From JAIBBD01 sp041390685 (GTDB taxonomy: Bacteria; Chloroflexota; Dehalococcoidia; UBA2979): 64,000 bases of DNA. This document shows, one piece after another, positions 32,634 through 41,584 of this stretch. Under the pieces are notes generated by a model that did not search any database, was not told the DNA's origin, and was given only the letters and a program-made list of their open reading frames with translations. Each line of letters starts with the position of its first letter. Position 1 is the stretch's first letter. The stretch is from contig JAWKPL010000001.1 of assembly GCA_041390685.1 (NCBI GenBank), positions 2,294,001 through 2,358,000 on the forward strand. The letters run 5' to 3'. The translations under genes were made by a program, and so were the position numbers.

Positions 32634-35381
32634 ATGACGACTGCCGCCCCGAACGACTCACCCGCCGTCGAGGCCAGCAAGCAGGTGTATCTGTTTGGGG
32701 ACGGAGCCGCCGAGGCCGACGGCCTGATGAAGGAGCTCCTCGGGGGGAAGGGCGCCGGGCTCGCGGAGATGAGCCGCCTGGGGATCCCGGTGCCGCCCGG
32801 CTTCACGATCACCACCGAGGTCTGCAACACCTTCTATGCGCTGGGGCGCCAGTACCCCGAGGGCCTGGAGGCGCGGGTACGCGAGGGGATCGCACACATC
32901 GAGCGGACGGTCGGGGCGGGCTTCGGCGACGCGACGAACCCACTGCTGGTGTCCGTGCGGTCGGGCGCGCGGGTCTCGATGCCCGGGATGATGGACACTG
33001 TGCTCAACCTGGGCCTGAACGACGTGACAGCGGAGGGCCTGGCAGCCCGCTCGGGGAGCGCCCGCTTCGCGTATGACTCGTACCGGCGCTTCGTGCAAAT
33101 GTATGGTGACGTTGTCCTTGGCGTGAAGCCGGACTCGGACACGGAGCATGACCCGTTCGAGGTGCTCCTGGATGCGAAGAAGGAGGCCCGCGGCGTCAAG
33201 CTCGACACGGAGCTGACGGCGGACGACCTGCGCGAACTCGTCGGCGAGTACAAGACGGCGATCCGCGAGCGCCTCGGCATTGAGTTCCCCGACGACCCAT
33301 GGCAGCAGCTGTGGGGCGCGATCGGAGCGGTGTTCAACTCCTGGGAGAACCCGCGAGCGACCGCCTACCGGTCGATGTACGGGTACCCTTCAAACTGGGG
33401 TACCGCGGTGAACGTGCAAGCGATGGTGTTCGGCAACCTTGGCGATGATTGCGCGACGGGGGTCGCGTTCACGCGACATCCCGCGACGGGCGAGCGGCAC
33501 CTGTACGGCGAGTTCCTGCTGAACGCGCAGGGCGAGGACGTAGTGGCGGGGATCCGGACGCCACAGCCGATCGGCAAGGCGGACCGTGTCGCAGGCGGTC
33601 CGGCGTCCCTTGAGGAGGCGATGCCCGTCGTGCACGGCGAGCTGGTCGAGGCTTGCGACCGCCTCGAGGCGCACTTCAAGGACATGCAGGATATCGAGTT
33701 CACGGTCCAGCAGGGGCGGCTGTGGATCCTACAGACGCGCTCCGGCAAGCGGACCGGCCGCGCGATGGTGAAGGTCGCGGTCGACCTCGTCGATGAGGGA
33801 ATGATCGACGAGCGCGAGGCGGTACTGCGCCAGGAGCCGGAGAAGCTCGACGAGCTACTGCACCAGACGTTCGACCGCGCGGCGCAAACAGATGTGATCG
33901 CGCGCGGACTCGGGGCGTCACCGGGCGCCGCCGTCGGTAAGGTGGTCTTCACCGCCGACGCCGCGGCACAGTGGGCAGAGCGCGGTGAGGATGTCGTGCT
34001 CGTGCGCGTGGAGACGAGTCCAGAGGACATCGTGGGAATGCGGGTGTCCCGGGGCATTCTCACCGCACGTGGCGGCTCGACGTCACACGCGGCGGTCGTC
34101 GCGCGTGGCATGGGAAAGTGCTGCGTCGCCGGCTGTGGTGCGCTCGAGATCGACTACCAGCGGCAGCAGTTCTCCGTGCAGATCGAGGGGCGCGGACGCG
34201 TGCTCGTCCAACAGGGCGACGTCATCTCCATCGACGGCACCACCGGCGAGGTCATGCTTGGCTCGGTGCCGCTCGTTGACCCCGTGTTGCCTGCTGAGTA
34301 CGAGCGGCTGATGTCGTGGGCGGACGAGACCCGGCGCCTAAAGGTGCGTGCGAACGCCGACACTCCGGGCGATGCCGAGCTGGCGCGTCAATTCGGCGCT
34401 GAGGGCATCGGTCTGTGCCGCACTGAGCACATGTTCTTCGGTGAGGATCGGATCCTCGCCGTCCGGGAGATGATCCTCGCCGAGGACGAGGCGGGGCGCC
34501 GCGATGCGCTGTCCCGCATCCTGCCGATGCAGCGTGACGACTTCACGGGCATTCTGCGCGCGATGGCCGGTCTGCCGGTGACGATACGGCTGCTGGACCC
34601 GCCGCTGCATGAGTTCCTCCCGCAGCGGCCCGACGAGATCGCGATCGTGGCGGCAGCGCTCGATGTGTCTCCGAGCGACATCGAGCGGCGCGTGCGGGCG
34701 CTGCACGAGTTCAACCCGATGCTCGGCCACCGCGGTGTGCGGCTTGCCATCACATACCCCGAGATCTACGAGGTCCAGGCGCGGGCAATCCTCGAAGCGG
34801 CTTGCGCCCTCAAGGCTGAAGGGGTCGACGTGATCCCGGAGATCATGATCCCGCTCGTGGGGATCGAGGAGGAGCTAGAGCGCGTGCGCGCTCTCGTGGT
34901 CGCGACTGCGGAGGAGGTCATCGCCGGGCACGGCACGGCGGTGGAGTACACCGTGGGCACGATGATCGAGTTGCCGCGGGCCTGCGTCGTCGCCGACGCG
35001 ATCGCGAAGCACGCGGACTTCTTCTCCTTCGGGACGAACGACCTGACTCAGACGACCTTCGGATTGTCGCGAGACGACGCGAGCCGCTTCCTGCCCTCGT
35101 ACATCGAGCACGGGCTGCTGGCGCGGGATCCGTTCCAGGAGCTCGACCGCGATGGCGTCGGCGGGCTGATTCGGATCGGGATCGAGCGCGGGCGGAGCAC
35201 CCGGGCCAATCTCAAGGTCGGCATCTGCGGGGAGCACGGAGGCGACCCGTCTTCGGTGGAGTTCTGCCATGACGCGGGCTTCGACTATGTATCGTGCTCG
35301 CCGTACCGTGTGCCGATTGCGCGCCTAGCAGCGGCTCAGGCGAAGCTCGCGGGGACGCCGGCGATGATGCGGGCGGACTAG
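32634..35381 (+). CDS. ppdK: Pyruvate, phosphate dikinase
   Basis: Interconverts pyruvate, ATP and phosphate with PEP, AMP and pyrophosphate. The nucleotide-binding domain opens VYLFGDGAAEADGLMKELLGGKG and GAGLAEMSRLGIPVPPGFT. The phosphohistidine domain has GGSTSHAAVVARG with His485. The PEP/pyruvate barrel has GIGLCRTEHMFF, FGTNDLTQTTFG and the catalytic cysteine near residue 865 in GICGEHGGD. At 915 residues it is full length. ATG 32634 has GAGAGG 6 nt upstream. It diverges from the dgt-dnaG-rpoD block. Confidence 0.97.
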   Translation: MTTAAPNDSPAVEASKQVYLFGDGAAEADGLMKELLGGKGAGLAEMSRLGIPVPPGFTITTEVCNTFYALGRQYPEGLEARVREGIAHIERTVGAGFGDATNPLLVSVRSGARVSMPGMMDTVLNLGLNDVTAEGLAARSGSARFAYDSYRRFVQMYGDVVLGVKPDSDTEHDPFEVLLDAKKEARGVKLDTELTADDLRELVGEYKTAIRERLGIEFPDDPWQQLWGAIGAVFNSWENPRATAYRSMYGYPSNWGTAVNVQAMVFGNLGDDCATGVAFTRHPATGERHLYGEFLLNAQGEDVVAGIRTPQPIGKADRVAGGPASLEEAMPVVHGELVEACDRLEAHFKDMQDIEFTVQQGRLWILQTRSGKRTGRAMVKVAVDLVDEGMIDEREAVLRQEPEKLDELLHQTFDRAAQTDVIARGLGASPGAAVGKVVFTADAAAQWAERGEDVVLVRVETSPEDIVGMRVSRGILTARGGSTSHAAVVARGMGKCCVAGCGALEIDYQRQQFSVQIEGRGRVLVQQGDVISIDGTTGEVMLGSVPLVDPVLPAEYERLMSWADETRRLKVRANADTPGDAELARQFGAEGIGLCRTEHMFFGEDRILAVREMILAEDEAGRRDALSRILPMQRDDFTGILRAMAGLPVTIRLLDPPLHEFLPQRPDEIAIVAAALDVSPSDIERRVRALHEFNPMLGHRGVRLAITYPEIYEVQARAILEAACALKAEGVDVIPEIMIPLVGIEEELERVRALVVATAEEVIAGHGTAVEYTVGTMIELPRACVVADAIAKHADFFSFGTNDLTQTTFGLSRDDASRFLPSYIEHGLLARDPFQELDRDGVGGLIRIGIERGRSTRANLKVGICGEHGGDPSSVEFCHDAGFDYVSCSPYRVPIARLAAAQAKLAGTPAMMRAD

Positions 35382-35404
35382 CGCGCGCTGCGATTGAGTT
35401 CGAC

Positions 35405-36073
35405 GTGCCGTCGCACTCGGCGCGACTGGTGACACGGCCCTCGGCGGCGGAGACGTCGATCGAGGGTGGCGTCAGCCGCGTCCAGCAGGCGAACGGACGG
35501 GTTGGGTATCTGTTCGTACCGCCGGAACACGATGATCCATGTCCACTCATGGTACTGTTCCACGGCGCAGCACAGTTCGCAGCTCGCAGTCTCGAGTTTC
35601 TCGAGGAGCCCGCCACGGAGGCGGGAGTCGCCCTGCTCATTCCGCAGTCGCTGGACCGGACCTGGGACTTGATCCTCGGGGGCTTTGGAGCGGACGTGCG
35701 GGCGGTCGACGGGGCGCTCGGATGGACGTTCGATCGCCTGAACGTTGATCCGTCGCGGATTGCGTCGGCGGGGTTTTCGGACGGGGGGTCGTACGCGCTC
35801 TCGCTCGGCCTTGTGAACGGGGATCTGTTCACCCACGTTGCGGGGTGGTCGCCCGGGTTCATCGTGGCGCCGGTGCGACATGGCCGGCCGCCGGTGTTTG
35901 TCTCCCACGGGACGCAGGACCTCGTGCTCCCGATCGACCGGTGCGGTCGCCGCGTCGCGACTGACCTCGAGCGTGCGGGCTACGATGTCTCCTACCGCGA
36001 GTTCGATGGGCCGCATGTGCTCCCACCGGACATTGCGCGGGAGGCGTTCCGCTGGTTCGCTCGGGCCGACTGA
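35405..36073 (+). CDS. Alpha/beta-hydrolase (dienelactone hydrolase/phospholipase-like)
   Basis: A predicted serine hydrolase of about 222 residues. CPLMVLFHGAAQFAARSLEF supplies the oxyanion region, SAGFSDGGSYALS the nucleophile elbow (GxSxG with Ser), and HGTQDLVLPI and DGPHVLPP the likely Asp and His. The layout is that of PHB-depolymerase or phospholipase/carboxylesterase-type hydrolases. The start is uncertain: GTG 35405 lies 24 bases after ppdK, without a good ribosome site; a start inside the ppdK end or at GTG 35429 is possible. No signal peptide is visible. Confidence 0.78.
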   Translation: MPSHSARLVTRPSAAETSIEGGVSRVQQANGRVGYLFVPPEHDDPCPLMVLFHGAAQFAARSLEFLEEPATEAGVALLIPQSLDRTWDLILGGFGADVRAVDGALGWTFDRLNVDPSRIASAGFSDGGSYALSLGLVNGDLFTHVAGWSPGFIVAPVRHGRPPVFVSHGTQDLVLPIDRCGRRVATDLERAGYDVSYREFDGPHVLPPDIAREAFRWFARAD

Positions 36074-36088
36074 GGACTCGGTCGGACG

Positions 36089-36316
36089 CTAGTTCATCCC
36101 GCTCAGGGTGCAGCCGTGCTCGCGGAGCGCCTGTTCGATACGCGCGATCTCTTCAGTCGCTGCCGTCTCGCGCTCGGAGCGCAACTCGAGGACCGCGGCG
36201 TGCGGGTCGGCGCCGAGTGTCTCGCGTATGGGCGCGGAGTGCAGCATCGCCTTGGCGCGGTCGAGCGCCCGGTGCAGTTCGCGGCAGTGGTCATCGTGTC
36301 CGTGTCTGGCAGGCAT
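36089..36316 (-). CDS. Small helical protein of unknown function
   Basis: A 75-residue, charged protein starting MPARHGHDDHCRELHRALDR, predicted to be two helices with a Glu/Arg-rich second half (ELRSERETAATEEIARIEQAL). I do not recognise a family. Its reality is supported by a strong ribosome site, GAGGGAGG 5 nt before ATG 36316, and by its position 60 bases after glmS on the same strand. Three histidines and two cysteines near the N- and C-termini might bind metal, but that is a guess. Confidence 0.6.
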   Translation of the reverse strand: MPARHGHDDHCRELHRALDRAKAMLHSAPIRETLGADPHAAVLELRSERETAATEEIARIEQALREHGCTLSGMN

Positions 36317-36375
36317 CGCGACCTCCCTCTCATTACATATGTTAGCAGGAGGACGAGGGGCCAGGTGGGGCCGTG

Positions 36376-38220
36376 CTACTCGACGGTCACCGTCTTGGCC
36401 AGGTTCCGCGGCTGGTCGACGTCGGCGCCGCGTTCGACGGCGATGTAGTACGAGAGCAACTGCACTACGACCGCAGTGAGGATGGGTGTCAGGTACGGGT
36501 CGATCGCCGGGAGGCTCAGCACGTCGTCGGCGATACCGTCGAGGCTGTGGTCGCCGGCGGAGACGATGGCGATCACGCGACCGCGGCGTGCCTTCACCTG
36601 TTCGATGTTGGACCGCATCTTGTCACGGACTTCGTCACGGAGGGCGATGGCAACAGTGGGCATGCGGTCATCGATGAGAGCGATCGGCCCGTGCTTCATC
36701 TCGCCCGCGGCGTACCCTTCGGCGTGGATGTACGACACCTCTTTGAGCTTGAGCGCGCCTTCGAGTGCCATCGGATACGAGAGCCCGCGACCGAGGAACA
36801 GGAAGTCCTCGGAGGCTGCGTACCGCGATGCGAGCGCCGCGATCTGCGGCTCGATCAACAGGGTCTCGCCGAGTGCGGTCGGGAGGTGCAGGGCGGCCTC
36901 GATTTCGCGCCGCGAGAATTCGTCGTCGAGGGTGCCGCGGAGGCGGCCGAGATGAAGCGCCATCGCGTGCAGTGCGATCATCGACCCGACCAGGGTCTTG
37001 GTGCTCGCGACGGCGATCTCAGGGCCGGCGCGCATATAGATGGTGCCGTGGGCGATCCTCGTGGTCTGGGCGCCGGGGGTGTTGCAGATGGTGATTTGCG
37101 GGCAGCCCGCACGCCGGGCTTCGTCCATCGCCGCGAGGGTGTCGATGGTTTCGCCAGATTGTGCGACCGAGATAACCAGGGTGTGCTCGTCGAGGACCGG
37201 GCCGCGGTAGCGAAACTCGGCCGCGTTGTCGACCTCGGCGGGGATGCGGGCGAAGCGCTCGACGTAGTGACGGCCGACCATGGCCGCGTGCATCGAGGTG
37301 CCCATACCAATGAGGACGACACGCGTGAACGAGCGCACCTGCTCCGGGGTGAAGGGGACACCCTCCAACTCGACGCGGTAGGGCGCCGAGAGGTAGCGAC
37401 CGCGGACGGAGTCGAGGGCGGTGTCCGGCTGCTCGTGGATCTCTTTGAGCATGAAGTGCTTAAAGCGGCCTTTGACGGCGGCGACCGGGTCCCACGGTTG
37501 CGTCTCGACGGGCTTCTCGATGCCTCGACCAGCGACGTCGTAATAGGTCACGCGTTGTGGCTGGATGTCGGCGGTCTCGCCCGGCTCGAGAAACGTCACG
37601 TGACGTGTGTGTGGCAGGAGGGCTGCGAGGTCGGAGGCGACGAAGCGTTCGTCGTCGCCGTGACCGATCACGATGCCCCCAGCGTTCCCGAGGCGCGCGG
37701 CGACAATCCGTCCCGGCTCCTCGCACGAGATGGCGACGACGGCTGCAGCGCCCCGCGTCTTCGCGACGACGTTCTGCACCGCTCGAGCGAGGTCGACCCC
37801 GGCGTCCAGCTCGTCGGCGATGAGGAAGGCAAGCACCTCGGTATCGGTGTCGGAGGAGAAGAGCAGGCCGCGTTCGATGTAGGGCCGCCGCAGATCCTCG
37901 AAGTTCTCGATGATGCCGTTGTGGACGACGGCGACGCGCCCGGACGGGTCAAGGTGCGGATGGGCGTTGAGGTCCGTGGCCGCGCCGTGCGTGGCCCAGC
38001 GGGTATGCCCGATGCCAGACACGGCAGGAGGGAGGCTGCCCTCGATCTTGCGGACGAGGTTCTCGATCTTGCCCGCCGCCCGAGCGACGTAGAGCTCGTG
38101 ATTCGCGTCGAAGAGGGCGATGCCCGCGGAGTCGTAGCCGCGGTACTCGAGGCGACGCAGACCCTCGATGATGATCTGGCCCGCGGGGCGTTCTCCGGTG
38201 TAGCCGATGATGCCGCACAT
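36376..38220 (-). CDS. glmS: Glutamine-fructose-6-phosphate aminotransferase (isomerizing)
   Basis: Makes glucosamine-6-phosphate for cell-wall precursors. The glutaminase half starts MCGIIGYTGERPAG with the catalytic Cys2, followed by LRRLEYRGYDSAGIA and GHTRWATHG. Two SIS domains bind the sugar phosphate (GTSMHAAMVGRH, SVAQSGETIDTLAA, FLGRGLSYPMALEGALKLKE) and the chain ends NLAKTVTVE. At 614 residues it is full length. ATG 38220 follows CCGGAGGCG. No glmS ribozyme-like sequence is visible upstream. It is the last large gene of the minus-strand run from dprA. Confidence 0.97.
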   Translation of the reverse strand: MCGIIGYTGERPAGQIIIEGLRRLEYRGYDSAGIALFDANHELYVARAAGKIENLVRKIEGSLPPAVSGIGHTRWATHGAATDLNAHPHLDPSGRVAVVHNGIIENFEDLRRPYIERGLLFSSDTDTEVLAFLIADELDAGVDLARAVQNVVAKTRGAAAVVAISCEEPGRIVAARLGNAGGIVIGHGDDERFVASDLAALLPHTRHVTFLEPGETADIQPQRVTYYDVAGRGIEKPVETQPWDPVAAVKGRFKHFMLKEIHEQPDTALDSVRGRYLSAPYRVELEGVPFTPEQVRSFTRVVLIGMGTSMHAAMVGRHYVERFARIPAEVDNAAEFRYRGPVLDEHTLVISVAQSGETIDTLAAMDEARRAGCPQITICNTPGAQTTRIAHGTIYMRAGPEIAVASTKTLVGSMIALHAMALHLGRLRGTLDDEFSRREIEAALHLPTALGETLLIEPQIAALASRYAASEDFLFLGRGLSYPMALEGALKLKEVSYIHAEGYAAGEMKHGPIALIDDRMPTVAIALRDEVRDKMRSNIEQVKARRGRVIAIVSAGDHSLDGIADDVLSLPAIDPYLTPILTAVVVQLLSYYIAVERGADVDQPRNLAKTVTVE

Positions 38221-38248
38221 CTTGCGCCTCCGGTGCCCCCGCGTTCTT

Positions 38249-38254
38249 AGAGTA
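38249..38254 (-). promoter_or_regulatory. Possible -10 element of glmS
   Basis: TACTCT on the minus strand about 29 bases before ATG 38220, in the 88-base gap between plsC and glmS. The -35 is weak. Confidence 0.35.
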
Positions 38255-38308
38255 CCGCATGCTCCCACGACAACGGAGCGGGCGCCGAATTCTGGTCAAC
38301 CGGAGACG

Positions 38309-39022
38309 TCAACGTTCCTGTGGCTGGCGGGCGAATACGAGCTGGCCCTCGCTGCCGGGGCCGTATGCCCCGCGGTACTCCAACGGAAGGAGGGCCGCGA
38401 TGCGGCGCATGATCGCGTCGGTGGCGTGTTCCGCGTGCCGGGCCTCCGTGCTGTCATAGCTCAGCTGGAACGGCTCTCCGAAGACCACGCGGATCCGCAA
38501 GCGGTCTCGGCTCGTCCACCGAAAGAGCGTACCGGGGACGCGGATCGACTCGGTGCCGGTGATGGCTACCGGAACAACTGGTGCGTCGGCGAGCAGCGCG
38601 ACCATCGCCGCGCCCGGGAGCGCGGGATGCAGACGCGCGTCCTTGGAGCGCGTGCCTTCCGGGAACATGAGGACGACATGGCCGCTCCGTAGGTGACCCC
38701 GCGCGGCACGAAGGGCGCCCATATCGGCGGAGAAGCGACGCACAGGAAAGGCCCCGTACGGCCAGAGAACCCACCCCACGAGTGGCGTCTCGAACAGCTC
38801 GCGCTTCGCCATGGGGTGGACGCGGCGCCGGCAGGATGCCGCGATGAGCGGAGGATCGAGGAGGTGCAGGTGGTTGGACACGAGGACGACGGGGCCGGAC
38901 GCAGGGATGCGGTCAGCACCTTCGACGGTCCAGCGGGCGAACGTGTAAACGACGACTCGCGTTAAGGCCGTGAGGAAGCCGTAGATCCAGCCTGAGACGA
39001 GGCGGTAGAGCAGCGACTTCAC
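38309..39022 (-). CDS. plsC: 1-acyl-sn-glycerol-3-phosphate acyltransferase (PlsC-like)
   Basis: Membrane-associated acyltransferase of phospholipid synthesis. The catalytic HxxxxD is in VSNHLHLLDPPLI, the glycerol-phosphate motif is in FPEGTRSKDARLH, and VPVAITGTESI is the fourth conserved block. GTG 39022 overlaps the stop of the rluB-cmk fusion by GTGA, giving 237 residues with a hydrophobic N-terminus. The neighbour order cmk-plsC is common in bacteria. The open frame extends 11 codons upstream, but that part overlaps the fusion gene. Confidence 0.92.
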   Translation of the reverse strand: MKSLLYRLVSGWIYGFLTALTRVVVYTFARWTVEGADRIPASGPVVLVSNHLHLLDPPLIAASCRRRVHPMAKRELFETPLVGWVLWPYGAFPVRRFSADMGALRAARGHLRSGHVVLMFPEGTRSKDARLHPALPGAAMVALLADAPVVPVAITGTESIRVPGTLFRWTSRDRLRIRVVFGEPFQLSYDSTEARHAEHATDAIMRRIAALLPLEYRGAYGPGSEGQLVFARQPQER

Positions 39023-40515
39023 GAGCCGTTGGCGTTGCGGTAGGCGTCGAGGCAAGCCTCGACGACTTCGTCGATACCGAGCATGTCGGTGTCAATGATC
39101 AGCGCATCGGCGGCGGCCTGTTCCCGGCGGATGGCCCGTTTGCCGGTGGAGTCCAGTTCGTCGCGGCTGCGGGTCTCCTCGAGGACGCGTTCGAAGGTGG
39201 TGGAGCGGCCCGCGTCGAGCTCCTCGCCGAGACGCCGGCGCGCGCGGATTTCGGTTGAGGCCTCGAGGAACACCTTGGTCCGCGCCTCCGTTAGGACACG
39301 CGTCCCGATGTCACGTCCAGCCATGACTATGGGTGAGCGTGCAGCAAGGGCGCGCTGACGCCGGACGAGCTCGTCGCGCACCTCGCCGATCCGCGATACG
39401 AGCGACACGATGCGTTCGATCTCCGGCTGGCGAAGCCGGTCTGTCACGTCAACGCCGTCGAGGATGGCGCGAGGTCGCGACGGGTCAGGCCACTGCAGGT
39501 CGAGGTCGAGACCGCGCACGAGCGTCGTGACGGCGTCTTCGTCACTCGGGTCGATGCCCCGTTCGAGGGCCGCCAGCGTGCAGGCGCGGTACATGAGCCC
39601 GGTGTCGACGAACCCCAGGCCCAGGTGTTCGGCGAGCATGCGACCAACGACGCTTTTGCCCGAAGCCGTGGGTCCGTCGATGGCGATGCTGCGGGCGAGC
39701 GGGTCGGTGGAGATCGGGGGCCTCCCTCGTAGCTGCGGGCCGTGTGGCGGTGCGGACGATGATAGGGAGGGGTGTTCTTCGGCGTCCACCGCAGGGGACA
39801 GGCGCACGAGGTCGCGAAGGGCAGATTCCTCCTCCGGAGTGAGGGGGCGAGCCCGTCCCGGCGGGAGATGGCTCAGCGACAGCCCACCGAACTCGGTGCG
39901 CCGGAGCCGGATGACCGGCGCGCCAACAGCGGCAAGCATGCGACGCACCTCCCGCTTGCGACCCTCACGGAGCTGGAGCTCGAGGAGCGGCCGCCGGCCG
40001 CCACGGATGATGCGCACGCGAGCCGGCGACGTAGTGCCGTCCTCGAGTGGGACGCCGCGGCGCAGCAGGTCGAGGCGACCTTCGTCCGGCAGTGACGCGA
40101 CCTCGGCCTCGTAGGTCTTCCAGATCTCGAATCGGGGGTGGGTCAGCCGGTGGGCGAGCTGCCCGTCCGCCGTGAGGAGCAGTAGGCCCGCCGTATCGAG
40201 GTCCAGACGGCCGACGTAGCGGAGCGACCGGGCTTCAGGAGGCAGCAGGTCGTAGACAGTGGGACGATCTCGTTCATCGGACGCGGTGACCACGAATCCG
40301 GCCGGCTTGTGGAGGATCCAGGTGGCGGTGGCGCGAGGAGGGAGCACTCGCTTTCCGTCGACCGCGACGTGCTGCGTCGAGGGATCCGCCTGCTCGCCCA
40401 GTGAGGCGATGCGGCCGTCGACCGTCACGCGCCGCTCGACGATCAACGACTCCGCGTGCCGACGGCTGCCATACCCGGCGCGTGCCAGGATCTTCTGCAG
40501 GCGTTCCCGTGGCAT
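39019..40515 (-). CDS. Fused RluB-type pseudouridine synthase and cytidylate kinase
   Basis: One 498-residue open frame with two enzymes. Residues 1-245 are a 23S rRNA pseudouridine synthase: an S4 domain (RLQKILARAGYGSRRHAES), then the catalytic GRLDLDTAGLLLLT (Asp) and KTYEAEV. A Pro/Ser linker (about 247-270) leads to cytidylate kinase (about 272-498) with the P-loop IAIDGPTASGKSVVG, VDTGLMYRACTLAAL, AGRDIGTRV and the C-terminal ADALIIDTD. In most bacteria rluB and cmk are separate neighbouring genes; here no stop separates them. The product may be bifunctional or cleaved. Confidence 0.93.
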   Translation of the reverse strand: MPRERLQKILARAGYGSRRHAESLIVERRVTVDGRIASLGEQADPSTQHVAVDGKRVLPPRATATWILHKPAGFVVTASDERDRPTVYDLLPPEARSLRYVGRLDLDTAGLLLLTADGQLAHRLTHPRFEIWKTYEAEVASLPDEGRLDLLRRGVPLEDGTTSPARVRIIRGGRRPLLELQLREGRKREVRRMLAAVGAPVIRLRRTEFGGLSLSHLPPGRARPLTPEEESALRDLVRLSPAVDAEEHPSLSSSAPPHGPQLRGRPPISTDPLARSIAIDGPTASGKSVVGRMLAEHLGLGFVDTGLMYRACTLAALERGIDPSDEDAVTTLVRGLDLDLQWPDPSRPRAILDGVDVTDRLRQPEIERIVSLVSRIGEVRDELVRRQRALAARSPIVMAGRDIGTRVLTEARTKVFLEASTEIRARRRLGEELDAGRSTTFERVLEETRSRDELDSTGKRAIRREQAAADALIIDTDMLGIDEVVEACLDAYRNANGS

Positions 40516-40518
40516 CGG

Positions 40519-40869
40519 TCAGCCGTGGCGGAAGCGCTCGATGACGGTGATTTCGGTGACGACTTCCGTCGCATTTCGCCTGACACGGGCCATTGGCAAC
40601 GTGTCGACGAGGCGCGACGCTGCGGCGCGCAGTAACTGTTCGGCGGCCAGACCGACGAGCGTGACCGTGGCCACGCTGGCCATGACAGGCAGGGCGCCGG
40701 AGCGCAGGAGCGAAACCGGGCGCCTCGATCGCTCGAGCGTACGGGGAGCGGCGGGAAGGAGGGCGCGAGGGACGGCCATGTGAGCCTGCCGAGGCGGTCG
40801 GGGTATGCGAGGTGGGTCGGCACCGATGATACCTCGATGCGCCAGCAGATACCGCTGAGCGGCGGTCAC
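40519..40869 (-). CDS. Small protein with one membrane segment, unknown function
   Basis: Up to 116 residues. An Arg/Pro-rich N-terminal half is followed by a hydrophobic stretch (LPVMASVATVTLVGLAAEQLL) and a conserved-looking C-terminus VVTEITVIERFRHG. I cannot assign a family. GTG 40869 overlaps the acetyltransferase stop by 4 bases; an internal ATG at 40779 (86 residues) is equally possible and keeps the membrane segment. It ends 3 bases before the rluB-cmk fusion starts, so it is probably co-transcribed with it. Confidence 0.55.
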   Translation of the reverse strand: MTAAQRYLLAHRGIIGADPPRIPRPPRQAHMAVPRALLPAAPRTLERSRRPVSLLRSGALPVMASVATVTLVGLAAEQLLRAAASRLVDTLPMARVRRNATEVVTEITVIERFRHG

Positions 40870-41411
40870 ACGTTCATGAACGACTGTTGAGCGCTCATGA
40901 GAGCGGCGTCCAGCTTGCTCTGGAACGCGTCGACGTCGAGGCCCATGATGAGGAGGTCGTGGACGACACCGTCGCGGTCCATGACCTGACCACGCATGCG
41001 GGCCTCGGGTTCAAAGCCCATCTCACGAAACACCTTGACCGCGGCTTTTTGGTCGGTGGTCATCTGGGCGATCATCTTCCGCACGCCCTGCTGCTTCGCG
41101 ATCGCGAAGGCCTGCTCGGTGAGCAGGCGGCCGAGGTTCTTGCCGCGCATGGTGGGGCTGACGAGGACGCGAAGCTCTCGAACGTGACGAGTCCAGTTGA
41201 GCCCGTCCGACGCCACGGTGGCGTACCCGACGATCTCGTCGGCGCGGAGCGCGAGGACCGTGAGCGACAGACCGTGCTCGACGTCTCGGATCCACTGGTC
41301 AACCTGATCCGGGTCGGTGATGTCACGGCGGAGGAACAGCAGGTCATGTGGCGGGAGGTGGCGGGCGAAGGCGAGGATGGCATCCCGGTCGCCGGCGGCC
41401 AGGAATCGCAA
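40866..41411 (-). CDS. GNAT-family N-acetyltransferase (body of an apparently frameshifted gene)
   Basis: The GNAT fold is clear: DRDAILAFARHLPPHDLLFLRRDI, then ADEIVGYATVAS, RELRVLVSPTMRGKNLGRLL (acetyl-CoA loop RGKNLG), and FREMGFEPEA. The open frame can only begin at TTG 41411, because an in-frame TGA lies 15 bases upstream. That TTG has GGGAG almost touching it, too close for a normal ribosome site. The expected 45-residue N-terminus is found in another frame at 41409-41542 with a strong ribosome site, so a one-base deletion or sequencing error near 41415-41417 is likely. The substrate is unknown. Confidence 0.75.
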   Translation of the reverse strand: MRFLAAGDRDAILAFARHLPPHDLLFLRRDITDPDQVDQWIRDVEHGLSLTVLALRADEIVGYATVASDGLNWTRHVRELRVLVSPTMRGKNLGRLLTEQAFAIAKQQGVRKMIAQMTTDQKAAVKVFREMGFEPEARMRGQVMDRDGVVHDLLIMGLDVDAFQSKLDAALMSAQQSFMNV

Positions 41412-41542
41412 GCTCCCTCGACATCACCGAGGGTGAGCGTCGCCGGATACGCGAGCGGCACCGTGGCCTGCGCGTCCGCCTGTTCCGCGACGCGCCACGT
41501 GGGACCGCTGAGCAGCCTCCCGAGCCAGTCCATTCTCGCCAT
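41409..41542 (-). pseudogene. Displaced N-terminal part of the GNAT acetyltransferase gene
   Basis: ATG 41542 with GGAGGT (41548-41553) 5 nt upstream opens a frame that reads MARMDWLGRLLSGPTWRVAE and later PLAYPATLTLGDVEG. The last part is what should precede LRFLAAGDRDA in GNAT proteins of this type. Adding one base in the CCC/GGG run at 41415-41417 joins the frames as ...GDVEGS-LRFLAAGD... and gives a 225-residue protein. Beyond the junction this frame is a shadow, so the fragment is not an independent gene. Confidence 0.65.
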
Positions 41543-41584
41543 GGTGCACCTCCGCCGCCGCAATTCCACGGCAACACGATTGAC

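Noticed and set aside
36373..38250. 625-residue plus-strand frame opposite glmS
   Set aside because: High-GC antisense frame; glmS on the other strand is unambiguous.
38221..38308. Search for a glmS ribozyme
   Set aside because: The 88-base gap is too short and shows none of the conserved core; only a possible -10 is present.
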